A stretch of 64,000 bases of DNA, taken from positions 190,494 to 254,493 of the forward strand of contig NZ_MJGV01000002.1 of the NCBI RefSeq assembly GCF_001865015.1. The letters are read 5' to 3'. The translations under genes were made by a program, and so were the position numbers. The DNA is from Curtobacterium sp. MMLR14_010. Lineage in GTDB: Bacteria; Actinomycetota; Actinomycetes; Actinomycetales; Microbacteriaceae. Below the pieces are notes generated by a model, which was not told where the DNA came from, did no database searches, and worked only from the letters and a program-made list of their open reading frames with translations. Below are positions 8,052 to 16,166 of the stretch, piece by piece; positions within the stretch are counted from its first letter, which is position 1, and each line of letters begins with the position of its first letter.

Positions 8052-10106
8052 ATGTCAGCGCAGACCGCGACCACCACCGGCACCACCCAGACCCCGTCCG
8101 GCGACACCCCCGGCTGGGCCGTCCTCGGCCCCGGCAGCATCGCCCGCCGGTTCCTCTCCCAGCTCCCGGCCAGCGCGGCGGGCGCCACGCTCGTCGCCGC
8201 GGGCAGCTCGTCCGTCGAGCGGGCGCAGGCCTTCGCCCAGGACGCCGTCGCCCACGGGTTCACCGACGTCACGGCGACGACCTACGACGCGGTGCTCGCC
8301 GACCCGCGCGTCGACGCGGTCTACGTCTCCACCGTGCACACCGGCCACGCCCACCTGGTGCTGGCGGCGCTGCAGGCGGGCAAGGCCGTCCTCTGCGAGA
8401 AGCCCCTCGCGCCGAACCACGGCACCGCGATGGCCCTCGTCGACGCCGCCCGGGTCGCCGGCCTGCCCCTGGTCGAGGCCTACATGTACCGCTTCCACCC
8501 GCAGACCGCGGCGCTGCTCGACCTCGTCCGCCAGGGCGCGATCGGCGACGTCACCCACGTGGACGCCTCCTTCGCGTTCCGGGTGGGGGAGCGCACCGGC
8601 CGCCTGTTCGACGTCGACACCGCCGGGGGCGGCATCCTCGACGTCGGCGGGTACCCCGTGACGATGACCGCGGCGATCGTGCAGGCCGCCACGGGCACCG
8701 CCGTCGCCGAGCCGACCGAGCTGACCGCCACCGGCACCCTCGGCCCGACCGGCGTCGACGAGTGGACCACCGCCGACCTGACCTACCGCGGCCGCGCCGG
8801 CCGCACGATCACCGCGAACGTCCGCACCGGTGTCCGCGTGCAGGACGACAACGCCGTCACCGTGCACGGCACCCTCGGCCGGATCACCCTCGCCGACCCG
8901 TGGACCCTCGGCGACGACCCCACCATCGTCGTCAGCACGGTCGACGACGAGCCCCGCACACTGTCCTTCGCCGGTGAGCACCCCTACGCCCACGAAGCCG
9001 ACGCCACCACCGCCGCACTCGCCGCCGGTCAGGGCGAGGCCGCGCAGATGACCCTCGACGAGTCGCTCGCCACCGCCCGCACGCTGGACCGCTGGCGCGC
9101 CGCGATCGAGCTGCGCTACCCGTTCGAGGCCGAGACCGCCGACATCCCGACCGTCAGCGGCCGACCGCTCACCGTCGCGTCCGACACCACGATGCTGTAC
9201 GGCGAGGTGCCCGGCGTCGGCAAGCGGATGTCCCGCCTGGTGATGGGCGTCGACAACCAGCCCGACCTGGCGCACGCCAGCGCGATCTTCGACCTGTTCG
9301 TCGAGCGCGGCGGCAACGTCTTCGACACCGGGTACATCTACGGCGGCGGCGTGCTCGAGGGCCGCCTGGGCAAGTGGATCCAGAACCGCGGCATCCGCGA
9401 CGACGTCGTCGTGATCACCAAGGGCGCCCACACCCCGTACTGCGACCCGGAGTCCCTCAGCCGTCAGCTGCTCGAGAGCCTGGAGCGCCAGGGCACCGAC
9501 CACGCGGACATCTACATGATGCACCGCGACAACGAGGACGTCCCGGTGGGGGAGTTCGTCGACGTGCTCGACGAGCACCGTCGGGCCGGCCGCATCCGCG
9601 TGTACGGCGGGTCGAACTGGAGCCTGGCGCGCTTCGACGAGGCGAACGCCTACGCGGCGGCGAACGGCCGGCACGGGTTCGAGGTCCTCAGCAACCACTT
9701 CGGGCTCGCCGAGGCGTACGACGTGCCGTGGGAGGGGTGCCGCCACGTGACCGACGCCGCGTCGAAGGCGTGGCTCGAGGAGCGCCAGGTCCCGCTGCTG
9801 CCCTGGTCGTCCCAGGCGCGCGGGTTCTTCACCGGTCGTGCGACCCCGGAGGACACCAGCGACGCCGAGCTCGTCCGCTGCTACTACAGCGACGCCAACT
9901 TCGAGCGGCTCCGACGCGCGACGGAGCTCGGCGAGCAGTTCGGCGTCCCGGCGACGGCGATCGCCCTGGCGTACGTCCTCAACCAGCCGTTCCCGACCTT
10001 CCCGCTCTTCGGACCGCGCACCATCGCCGAGGCCCGCTCCTCGATGACCGGCCTCTCCGTCGAGCTCACCCCGGAGCAGGTGGCGTGGCTGGACCTCCGC
10101 GCCTGA
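8052..10106 (+). CDS. Fused Gfo/Idh/MocA oxidoreductase and aldo/keto reductase
   Basis: 684 residues. Start ATG 8052 is chosen over an upstream in-frame ATG that lies inside the operator region. Residues ~15-370 are a Gfo/Idh/MocA NAD(P)-dependent dehydrogenase: Rossmann start WAVLGPGSIARRF, the CEKPLAPN motif, and VEAYMYRFHPQ. Residues ~380-684 are an aldo/keto reductase of the potassium-channel-beta/YghZ type, with FDTGYIYGGG, Lys in VVITKGAHTP and His in DIYMMHRDN. Both halves keep their catalytic motifs, so one chain may carry out two sequential redox steps on a sugar or polyol. A LacI regulator overlaps its 3' end by 22 bases and probably controls it; the substrate is unknown. Confidence 0.88.
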   Translation: MSAQTATTTGTTQTPSGDTPGWAVLGPGSIARRFLSQLPASAAGATLVAAGSSSVERAQAFAQDAVAHGFTDVTATTYDAVLADPRVDAVYVSTVHTGHAHLVLAALQAGKAVLCEKPLAPNHGTAMALVDAARVAGLPLVEAYMYRFHPQTAALLDLVRQGAIGDVTHVDASFAFRVGERTGRLFDVDTAGGGILDVGGYPVTMTAAIVQAATGTAVAEPTELTATGTLGPTGVDEWTTADLTYRGRAGRTITANVRTGVRVQDDNAVTVHGTLGRITLADPWTLGDDPTIVVSTVDDEPRTLSFAGEHPYAHEADATTAALAAGQGEAAQMTLDESLATARTLDRWRAAIELRYPFEAETADIPTVSGRPLTVASDTTMLYGEVPGVGKRMSRLVMGVDNQPDLAHASAIFDLFVERGGNVFDTGYIYGGGVLEGRLGKWIQNRGIRDDVVVITKGAHTPYCDPESLSRQLLESLERQGTDHADIYMMHRDNEDVPVGEFVDVLDEHRRAGRIRVYGGSNWSLARFDEANAYAAANGRHGFEVLSNHFGLAEAYDVPWEGCRHVTDAASKAWLEERQVPLLPWSSQARGFFTGRATPEDTSDAELVRCYYSDANFERLRRATELGEQFGVPATAIALAYVLNQPFPTFPLFGPRTIAEARSSMTGLSVELTPEQVAWLDLRA

Positions 10107-11116
10107 GCGGGTCGACCCCGGGCGACTCGACCCCCGCCGGCCGCGCGACGATCATCGACGTCGCCGCGGCCGCCGGGGTGTCCCGGCAGACGGTCACCCG
10201 GGCGATGAACGGCATGACGGGCATCAGCGCGGCCACCAAGGAGCGGGTCCTCCTGGCCGCCGAGGCCCTCGACTACCGACCGTCACGCTTCGGCCGCGGG
10301 CTCGTCACCGGCGGGGACCACCAGCTCGGCCTCGTCGTCGACGACCTGCGGAACCCGTACTCGCCGGAGCTCGCCGCCGCGGTGCTCGGGCTGGCCGCCG
10401 ACCGCGGGTGGAACGTGATGCTCGCCGACGTCGGCCTCGCGAGCGACCCGTCCCGCATGGTGCAGGCCCTCGGCGTCCAGACCGACGTCGTCATCGGGTA
10501 CCTCGGGCTGCGTGCACCGGAGTGGATCGAGCAGCTCGGCTCGGTGCCGGTCGTCGAGCTCGACCCCGCCGGCACGGTCACACGGGCCGCCGTCCGCATC
10601 GACCCGACCCAGGCCATCGAGGACCTCGCCGACCACCTCGTCACCACGGGCGTCAAGCACCCGGTGGTCCTCGACGCGTCGACCGACGGAGCCACCAGCC
10701 ACCGCGGCACGCTGATGGCCGACGCGCTGCGCCGACGCGGGTACCTGCCCGAACTCGTCCACGGCGGGGCCCCGACCGCGGCCGCGGGTGCAGCAGCCAC
10801 CGAACGCCTGCTCGCGGGGCGACGCCGGCTCGACGCCGTGCTCGCCTTCAACGACGTGACCGCCCTGGGGGTGCTGTCGGCCTGCCGCCGTGCGGGTGTC
10901 GACGTGCCGGGCGACGTCCGCGTGGTCGGCGTGGACGGCCTGCCGCTCGGCGGTCTCGTCGCGCCGACCCTCACCACGCTCGCCGTCGACCTCGACACGG
11001 TCGCGCAGCAGGCGCTCGACCTCGCCCTCGGCATGCTCGCGGGGGACCTGCCCCGGCAGGGCGACGCGGTGCAGCGCACCGTGCGCCACCGCCTCCTGGT
11101 GCGCGAGTCGGCCTGA
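10085..11116 (+). CDS. LacI-family transcriptional regulator
   Basis: 343 residues, the usual LacI length, if translation starts at GTG 10085 (GGAG eight bases before). This start lies inside the end of the fused oxidoreductase gene (22-base overlap). N-terminal LacI helix-turn-helix TIIDVAAAAGVSRQTVTRAMNG, hinge region LDYRPSRFGRGLVTG, then a periplasmic-binding-protein-like sensor domain with the usual AFNDVTALGVLSACRRAG and VVGVDGLPLGG segments. Co-transcription with the oxidoreductase and the LacI-like dyads before that gene suggest local sugar-responsive autoregulation. Confidence 0.92.
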   Translation: MAGPPRLSGSTPGDSTPAGRATIIDVAAAAGVSRQTVTRAMNGMTGISAATKERVLLAAEALDYRPSRFGRGLVTGGDHQLGLVVDDLRNPYSPELAAAVLGLAADRGWNVMLADVGLASDPSRMVQALGVQTDVVIGYLGLRAPEWIEQLGSVPVVELDPAGTVTRAAVRIDPTQAIEDLADHLVTTGVKHPVVLDASTDGATSHRGTLMADALRRRGYLPELVHGGAPTAAAGAAATERLLAGRRRLDAVLAFNDVTALGVLSACRRAGVDVPGDVRVVGVDGLPLGGLVAPTLTTLAVDLDTVAQQALDLALGMLAGDLPRQGDAVQRTVRHRLLVRESA

Positions 11117-11149
11117 CCGCTCGGCCGGGGCGGTGGTCAGGACCACTGT

Positions 11150-11193
11150 CGGACGGGAGGCTCGGCACCAGCCAGTGACGAGCCTCCCGTCCG
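11150..11193. repeat. Palindromic repeat, GACGGGAGGCTCGG family, copy 1
   Basis: Perfect 15-base arms CGGACGGGAGGCTCG and CGAGCCTCCCGTCCG with a 14-base loop, 34 bases after the lacI stop. Preceded by GGTCAGGACCAC, which also flanks (inverted) the copy at 53250. Probably also works as a terminator. Confidence 0.85.
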
Positions 11194-11198
11194 CCATT

Positions 11199-11236
11199 GG
11201 TTGCATTTGCAACCACAACCGTCCAGACGGTACAGT
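11199..11236 (+). promoter_or_regulatory. Promoter with overlapping palindromic operator for the exporter gene
   Basis: GGTTGCATTTGCAACC (11199-11214) is a perfect 7-base dyad. It covers the likely -35 TTGCAA (11207), spaced 18 bases from TACAGT (11231-11236). A MarR- or TetR-type repressor site is likely; no matching regulator gene is adjacent. Confidence 0.6.
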
Positions 11237-11310
11237 AGCCGGAGTCCTGCCGGGCCGCGTGACGACTTCCGCGCCCGTGGCACCTCCCTCGAAGTCCTCG
11301 GAGCACCACC

Positions 11311-12834
11311 ATGTCCGCACTCCTCACCAGTCCCGTCGCCACGCGTGTCACCGCGAGCCGCGCACGACGGTTCCTGGCGCTCGCGGTCCTGATGCTGCCC
11401 GTGCTGCTCATCTCGGTCGACAACACGATCCTGAGCTTCGCGCTGCCGTCCATCGCCCGCGCCCTGCACCCCGACGCCACCACGCAGCTCTGGATCGTCG
11501 ACGCCTACCCGCTCGTGCTGGCCGGGCTGCTCGTCGTGATGGGCAGCATCGGCGACCGGATCGGACGCCGCCGCATCCTGGTGATCGGCGCCACCGGGTT
11601 CGCCGCGATGTCCGTCGCCGCGGCGTTCGCCACCGACGCCTGGATGCTCGTCGCGGCCCGCGTGGCGATGGGCGTGTTCGGCGCGATGCTCATGCCGGCG
11701 ACGCTCTCGATCATCCGCAACGTCTTCCCGGACGCGGGGGAGCGGCGCATGGCCCTCGCCGTCTGGTCCACGATGTTCGCCGCGGGGAACGCCCTCGGCC
11801 CGCTCGTCGGCGGCGCGCTCCTGGCGCACTTCCACTGGGGCAGCGTGTTCCTCGTCGCCGTGCCGATCCTCGTCGTGATGCTCGCGGCCGTGCCGTTCTG
11901 CGTGCCGGAGTCCCGTGACCGCAACCCCGGCCCGGTCGACGTCGTGAGCATGCTGCTCTCGCTCGGCACGCTGGCGCCGGTCGCATGGGCGATCAAGTCG
12001 ATCGTGCACCCCGAGGAGCGCGGCCTCGCCATCGCCATGGTCGCCGTCGGTGTCCTCTGCGGGATCACCTTCGTCCGTCGGCAGCTCCGCACGCGCACCC
12101 CGATGCTCGACCTCCGGCTGTTCCGCAGCACGGCGTTCACGGGCAGCGTGCTGATGAACATGGCGGCGATGTTCTCCCTCACCGGGTTCCTGTTCTTCAT
12201 CGCCCAGCACCTGCAGCTCGTGGCCGGGCTCGACCCCTTCGCGTCCGGCATCGTCCTGATCCCCGGCTCCGTGTTGACCATCGTCGCGGGCATCGTCGCC
12301 GTGCCGATCGTCGCCCGGGTCGCGCCCCGGTGGGTCGTCAGCATCGCCCTGCTGTTCTCCGCCGCCGCGTACGGCCTGGTCGCGGTGCTCGGGCACCACG
12401 CGTCGATCGCCGCGCTGGCGTTCGCGTTCGTGCTGCTCGGCATCGGGATCGGCGCCTCCGAGACCGTCACGAACGACCTCATCATCTCCACGGCACCGGC
12501 GGACAAGTCCGGAGCGGCGTCCGCGGTGTCCGAGACCGCCTACGAGATCGGTGCCGTGCTGGGGACCGCGATCCTCGGGACGATCCTGGCCACGGCCTAC
12601 CGCGCGCACGTCGTGGTGCCGGGCGGGCTCTCCTCGACGTCGCACACCGCGGCGCAGGAGACCCTCGGCGGCGCGGTGTCGGCCGCGAACGAGCTCGGCG
12701 GCACCGCGGGGCAGGTGCTCCTCGAGTCGGCGCGGGCGGCGTTCGACTCGGGCGTGACGATCACGGCCGGCGTCGCCGCGGTGCTCATGGTCGTCGCTGC
12801 CGCGGGCGCGGTCGTGATGCTGCGTCGTCGCTGA
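11311..12834 (+). CDS. MFS multidrug exporter, DHA2 (14-TM) family
   Basis: 507 residues with about 14 membrane segments. Motif A GSIGDRIGRRRI lies after TM2 and the DHA2 motif C region includes GNALGPLVGG. This family (QacA/EmrB/LfrA type) exports drugs or cationic compounds by proton antiport. It is transcribed alone from a promoter with a palindromic operator, which fits drug-induced derepression. Substrate cannot be predicted. Confidence 0.92.
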   Translation: MSALLTSPVATRVTASRARRFLALAVLMLPVLLISVDNTILSFALPSIARALHPDATTQLWIVDAYPLVLAGLLVVMGSIGDRIGRRRILVIGATGFAAMSVAAAFATDAWMLVAARVAMGVFGAMLMPATLSIIRNVFPDAGERRMALAVWSTMFAAGNALGPLVGGALLAHFHWGSVFLVAVPILVVMLAAVPFCVPESRDRNPGPVDVVSMLLSLGTLAPVAWAIKSIVHPEERGLAIAMVAVGVLCGITFVRRQLRTRTPMLDLRLFRSTAFTGSVLMNMAAMFSLTGFLFFIAQHLQLVAGLDPFASGIVLIPGSVLTIVAGIVAVPIVARVAPRWVVSIALLFSAAAYGLVAVLGHHASIAALAFAFVLLGIGIGASETVTNDLIISTAPADKSGAASAVSETAYEIGAVLGTAILGTILATAYRAHVVVPGGLSSTSHTAAQETLGGAVSAANELGGTAGQVLLESARAAFDSGVTITAGVAAVLMVVAAAGAVVMLRRR

Positions 12835-12902
12835 GCCGCTACCGTCGCCGCTGCCGCGCGGCACGGTTCCGCCCCCTCGCACCGTGCGGGCTCCCTCAGC
12901 CC

Positions 12903-12962
12903 GTGCGAGCTCGACCACCCCGTGCGAGCCTGTTGCGCCGCACGGGGTGGTCAACCTCGCAC
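12903..12962. repeat. 60-bp double-stem palindromic element, copy 1
   Basis: Exactly 60 bases. Outer stem GTGCGAG/CTCGCAC at positions 1-7 and 54-60; inner stem CACCCCGTGCG/CGCACGGGGTG at 14-24 and 37-47; 12-base loop. Here the inner stem is extended to 14 bases by GAC/GTC. Same architecture as copies at 44471, 44641 and 50774. It lies between the exporter and the flavin reductase gene. Confidence 0.9.
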
Positions 12963-13120
12963 CGAGCCCCACCCGCGCCCGCGCCGCCGCCGCCGCCGCG
13001 CCCGGGATGCCCCGAACCTGTGAATCGCTGACCGCAACCAGGCTTCAGGTCATACGTTGGGACCTGGCCACGAGGACCACGGCCACACCGCACCCGAACG
13101 AGGAACGAACGACGACTCCC

Positions 13121-13645
13121 ATGCCCGAAGCCACCCCCGCGGACGCCGTCCCGACCACCATCGCCGACGCCTACAAGTCCGCGTTCCGTGGGCACCCCGC
13201 CGGCGTCGCCGTGATCACCGCCGAGGGACCGGACGGCCCGACCGGTCTGACCGCCTCCAGCGTGGCGAGCGTCGCGATCGACCCGCCCGTCCTGGTGTTC
13301 TCCCTCTCCACGAACTCCGGGTCCGCCGGCACGATCCTCGGCGCCCCGCTGTTCGTCGTGCACCTCATGGACTCGCACGGCGTGGCCCTCGCCCGACGGT
13401 TCGCGTCCACCGGCAGCCCCGCGGCCGACGACCCGATCTGGGGCACGCTTCCCTCGGGTGACCGCTACCTGCCCTCTGCGGCCTCGGCGCTCCGGTGCCG
13501 CCCGCTCTCGACCACACCCATCGGCAGTTCGACCGTCGTCGTCGCCGAGGTGCTCGACATCGTGCTCGGCTCCGAGCGCGGCGAGCCGCTGGTCTACCAC
13601 AACCGGGAATTCCACTCCCTCACCGATCGTTCCCGGCTCTCGTGA
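13121..13645 (+). CDS. Flavin reductase (DIM6/NTAB) family protein
   Basis: 174 residues. FMN-binding split-barrel fold: HPAGVAVITAEGPDG, GLTASSVASVAIDPPVLVFSL, and the C-terminal GEPLVYHNREFHSL segment. These proteins reduce free FMN/FAD with NAD(P)H for a partner monooxygenase, or are flavin-dependent oxidoreductases themselves. No monooxygenase is adjacent. ATG 13121 removes an upstream in-frame extension that runs through the repeat element. Followed 44 bases later by sodA on the same strand. Confidence 0.88.
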   Translation: MPEATPADAVPTTIADAYKSAFRGHPAGVAVITAEGPDGPTGLTASSVASVAIDPPVLVFSLSTNSGSAGTILGAPLFVVHLMDSHGVALARRFASTGSPAADDPIWGTLPSGDRYLPSAASALRCRPLSTTPIGSSTVVVAEVLDIVLGSERGEPLVYHNREFHSLTDRSRLS

Positions 13646-13689
13646 GCTGCGGAGCACCATCCGCCAACCACTGATCGAAAGGAACTCAC

Positions 13690-14304
13690 ATGGCTGAGTA
13701 CACCCTGCCGGAGCTGCCGTACGACTACGCCGCGCTCGAGCCGCACATCAGCGGCAAGATCATGCAGCTGCACCACGACAAGCACCACCAGGCCTACGTC
13801 ACGGGCGCGAACACCGCGCTCCAGCAGCTCGGCGAAGCCCGCGAGTCCGGGAACTTCGGCGCCATCAACAAGCTCGAGAAGGACCTGGCGTTCCACCTCG
13901 GTGGGCACGTCAACCACTCGATCTTCTGGACCAACCTCGGCCCGGACACCAAGGTCCCCGAGGGCGAGCTCGCCGCGGCGATCGACGAGTTCTTCGGTTC
14001 CTTCGAGACGTTCAAGGCGCAGTTCGCCGCCGTCGCGAACGGCATCCAGGGCTCCGGCTGGTCTGTCCTGGCCTGGGACACCGTCGGTCAGAAGCTGACC
14101 ACGTTCCAGCTCTTCGACCAGCAGGGCAACATCCCGTTCGGTCTCGTCCCGATCTTCATGCTCGACATGTGGGAGCACGCCTTCTACCTCGACTACCTCA
14201 ACGTCAAGGCGGACTACGTCAAGGCCGTGTGGAACATCGTCGACTGGGAGAACGTCGCCGCGCGCTTCGCGAACGCGAAGTCGCAGAGCTTCGTCACGCT
14301 CTGA
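13690..14304 (+). CDS. sodA: Superoxide dismutase, Mn/Fe type
   Basis: 204 residues, family length. Clear Mn/Fe-SOD pattern: LPELPYDYAALEPHISG at the N-terminus, QLHHDKHHQAYV with metal ligand His28, GGHVNHSIFW, and DMWEHAFYLDY with Asp159 and His163 as ligands. No signal peptide, so cytoplasmic. GAAAGGA lies before the ATG. Metal preference (Mn or Fe) cannot be settled by eye. A perfect 23-base hairpin follows the stop. Confidence 0.95.
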   Translation: MAEYTLPELPYDYAALEPHISGKIMQLHHDKHHQAYVTGANTALQQLGEARESGNFGAINKLEKDLAFHLGGHVNHSIFWTNLGPDTKVPEGELAAAIDEFFGSFETFKAQFAAVANGIQGSGWSVLAWDTVGQKLTTFQLFDQQGNIPFGLVPIFMLDMWEHAFYLDYLNVKADYVKAVWNIVDWENVAARFANAKSQSFVTL

Positions 14305-14337
14305 CACACCGACGGCGGGTCACCATGGTGACCTGAC

Positions 14338-14385
14338 GACGGACGGGAGGCCCGGTGCCAGCTGGCACCGGGCCTCCCGTCCGTC
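14338..14385. repeat. Palindromic repeat, GACGGGAGGC family, copy 2
   Basis: Arms of 23 bases (14338-14360 and 14363-14385), beginning GACGGACGGGAGGCCCGG, perfectly complementary with a 2-base spacer. It separates the convergent sodA and tetR genes and can act as a terminator for both. Confidence 0.88.
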
Positions 14386-14408
14386 CGGGGTCGGCCCCAG
14401 GGCGACCG

Positions 14409-14984
14409 TCAGGTCGTCACGAAGGGCGCGCCGGCCGCCATGTCGGCGGCGAGGGTCCGCAGCGCACTGTCCGTGTCGGTCTGCGCCGGGTCGATGACCG
14501 CACCCCACTGGATGCCCCGTGCCACGAGGACCACGTTCTGCGCGGTCCGCGCGGCCTCGGCGGCGCACTGCCCGTGCGCCCGGCACCACGCGGCGACGGC
14601 GTCGATCTGGGCGCGGTGCACCGTGTGTTCACGATCGCGGCCGCAGAGCGACTCCACCGAGCCGAGCTCGAACGTCAGCCGTGCGGCGAGGGCCCGTTCG
14701 GGGTCGTCGAGACCGCCGAAGACCGCGACCAGCCAGTCGGCCAGTCCGGCAGTGTCCGTGTCGGGGTCGAGCGTGCGGCTCGCGGTGGACTCGGCCAGGT
14801 GTTCGACGACGGCGTCGACGAGCGCGTCCCTGGTGCCGAAGTGGTAGACGATCGGGTAGGCGCTGGTGCCGAGCACCCGGCCGAGGCTGCGGACCGAGAC
14901 GTCCTCGAGCTTGGTGTCCTGCAGGTGCTGCGCGACCTTGCTGACGATCATCGGCTTCAGGGTCGGATCTGGTTTGCGAGGCAT
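14409..14984 (-). CDS. TetR-family transcriptional regulator
   Basis: 191 residues. N-terminal HTH is somewhat diverged: VRSLGRVLGTSAYPIVYHFGTRDALVDAV (about residues 27-55). GGAGACGCCC precedes the ATG. The C-terminal domain is unassigned. It is divergent from the PfkB kinase gene at 15130, which may be its target; the 145-base gap between them has no dyad I can call with confidence. Confidence 0.85.
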   Translation of the reverse strand: MPRKPDPTLKPMIVSKVAQHLQDTKLEDVSVRSLGRVLGTSAYPIVYHFGTRDALVDAVVEHLAESTASRTLDPDTDTAGLADWLVAVFGGLDDPERALAARLTFELGSVESLCGRDREHTVHRAQIDAVAAWCRAHGQCAAEAARTAQNVVLVARGIQWGAVIDPAQTDTDSALRTLAADMAAGAPFVTT

Positions 14985-15129
14985 GGGCGTCTCCGCGGGA
15001 GCAGTGGATGGCGGGTCGCCGGTGTACGACCATCATCCATGGTAGCGGTGATGTTCCAGATGATGCTCCGAACGAGGCGGCGGGCTGGGTCCTGGCTGGG
15101 CATCCGGACTTGAGTCTGTACGAACAGAA

Positions 15130-16140
15130 GTGGAGAAATTCTCGGCTTCACGTATCGTGGAGATGATGACCCCGCCTCCCGAACGCCCCGTGCCGCCCCT
15201 CAGCGCCGCAGCACCCGGTCACGGACGGTCGGTCGGGGGCCGACGTCGCGGAGCCGGGAAACGCTTCCTGGTCGTCGGGGACGTCCTCGACGGCGTGCTC
15301 GTGCAGACGAGCGCCCGGACGACCGGCGACCACGACCCGGCCGCGGTCATCCGACACCGTCCGGCCGGAGCGGCGGGTGCCGCTGCGACGTGGCTCGGGT
15401 GGCTCGGCGCCGAGGTCGACCTGGTCGGTCGGGTCGGCGTCGACGACGTGTACCGGCACGAACGCGCCCTCGAGGACGCGGGCGTCCGGCCGAGGATCGG
15501 GTACGACTCCCGGACCTCGACGGGTGCCGTGGTGTCCGTGCGGAGCAGTGTCGGCCGGACGTCGATGTCGGACGGCGGAGCCAGCGCGCTCCTCGGCGCC
15601 GACGACGTCCCGCTCGACCTCGTGCAGCGTGCGGACGTCGTCCACCTCACCGGTGCCGCGATGCTCGGGTCCGGCGGTCCGGAGCGCATCGCTGCGCTCG
15701 TCACCCTGGCCCGGTCCGGCGGGGCCCGGGTCGCGCTCGACCCGTCCTCGGTCGCCGTCGTGCGGTCGATCGGGGGCGCGGCCTTCCTCGCGGCGATCGC
15801 CGGCGTTGACGTGCTGATGCCCGGACACGACGAGGCCCTTGCGCTCACCGGGGCGTCCGACGTGGTCGACGCGGCTGCTGAACTCACGCGCCACGTGCCG
15901 CTCGTCCTCGTCACGCGCGGGTCCGAGGGCGTGGTCATCGCCCGCCCCGGGCGGACGCCGCAGCCGGTCCCCGCGACGCCAGCCACCGTGGTCGACACGC
16001 TCGGGGCGGGGGACGCCTTCGCGGCCGGGTTCCTCCGCGCCTGGGCCACCGACGCCGTGCGGGTCGGGGCTGCCACCCGTGAGGGGACCCGGGTCGCGGC
16101 CCGCGCGCTCGGGTTCGTGGGCGGGCGACCGCCGGTCTGA
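15130..16140 (+). CDS. PfkB-family carbohydrate kinase
   Basis: Up to 336 residues. Ribokinase fold: Gly-rich start RFLVVGDVLDGVLVQ, substrate site GAAGAAATWLGWLGAEVDLVGRVG, and C-terminal DTLGAGDAFAAGFL with the catalytic Asp in GAGD. It phosphorylates a sugar or similar alcohol with ATP; substrate unknown. The start is uncertain: GTG 15130, GTG 15157 and ATG 15163/15166 are all in frame and none has a good Shine-Dalgarno; the kinase domain only begins at about residue 44 of the longest form. Confidence 0.85.
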   Translation: MEKFSASRIVEMMTPPPERPVPPLSAAAPGHGRSVGGRRRGAGKRFLVVGDVLDGVLVQTSARTTGDHDPAAVIRHRPAGAAGAAATWLGWLGAEVDLVGRVGVDDVYRHERALEDAGVRPRIGYDSRTSTGAVVSVRSSVGRTSMSDGGASALLGADDVPLDLVQRADVVHLTGAAMLGSGGPERIAALVTLARSGGARVALDPSSVAVVRSIGGAAFLAAIAGVDVLMPGHDEALALTGASDVVDAAAELTRHVPLVLVTRGSEGVVIARPGRTPQPVPATPATVVDTLGAGDAFAAGFLRAWATDAVRVGAATREGTRVAARALGFVGGRPPV

Positions 16141-16166
16141 GGCGGTGGTGCTGGCCGTCCTCGTGC

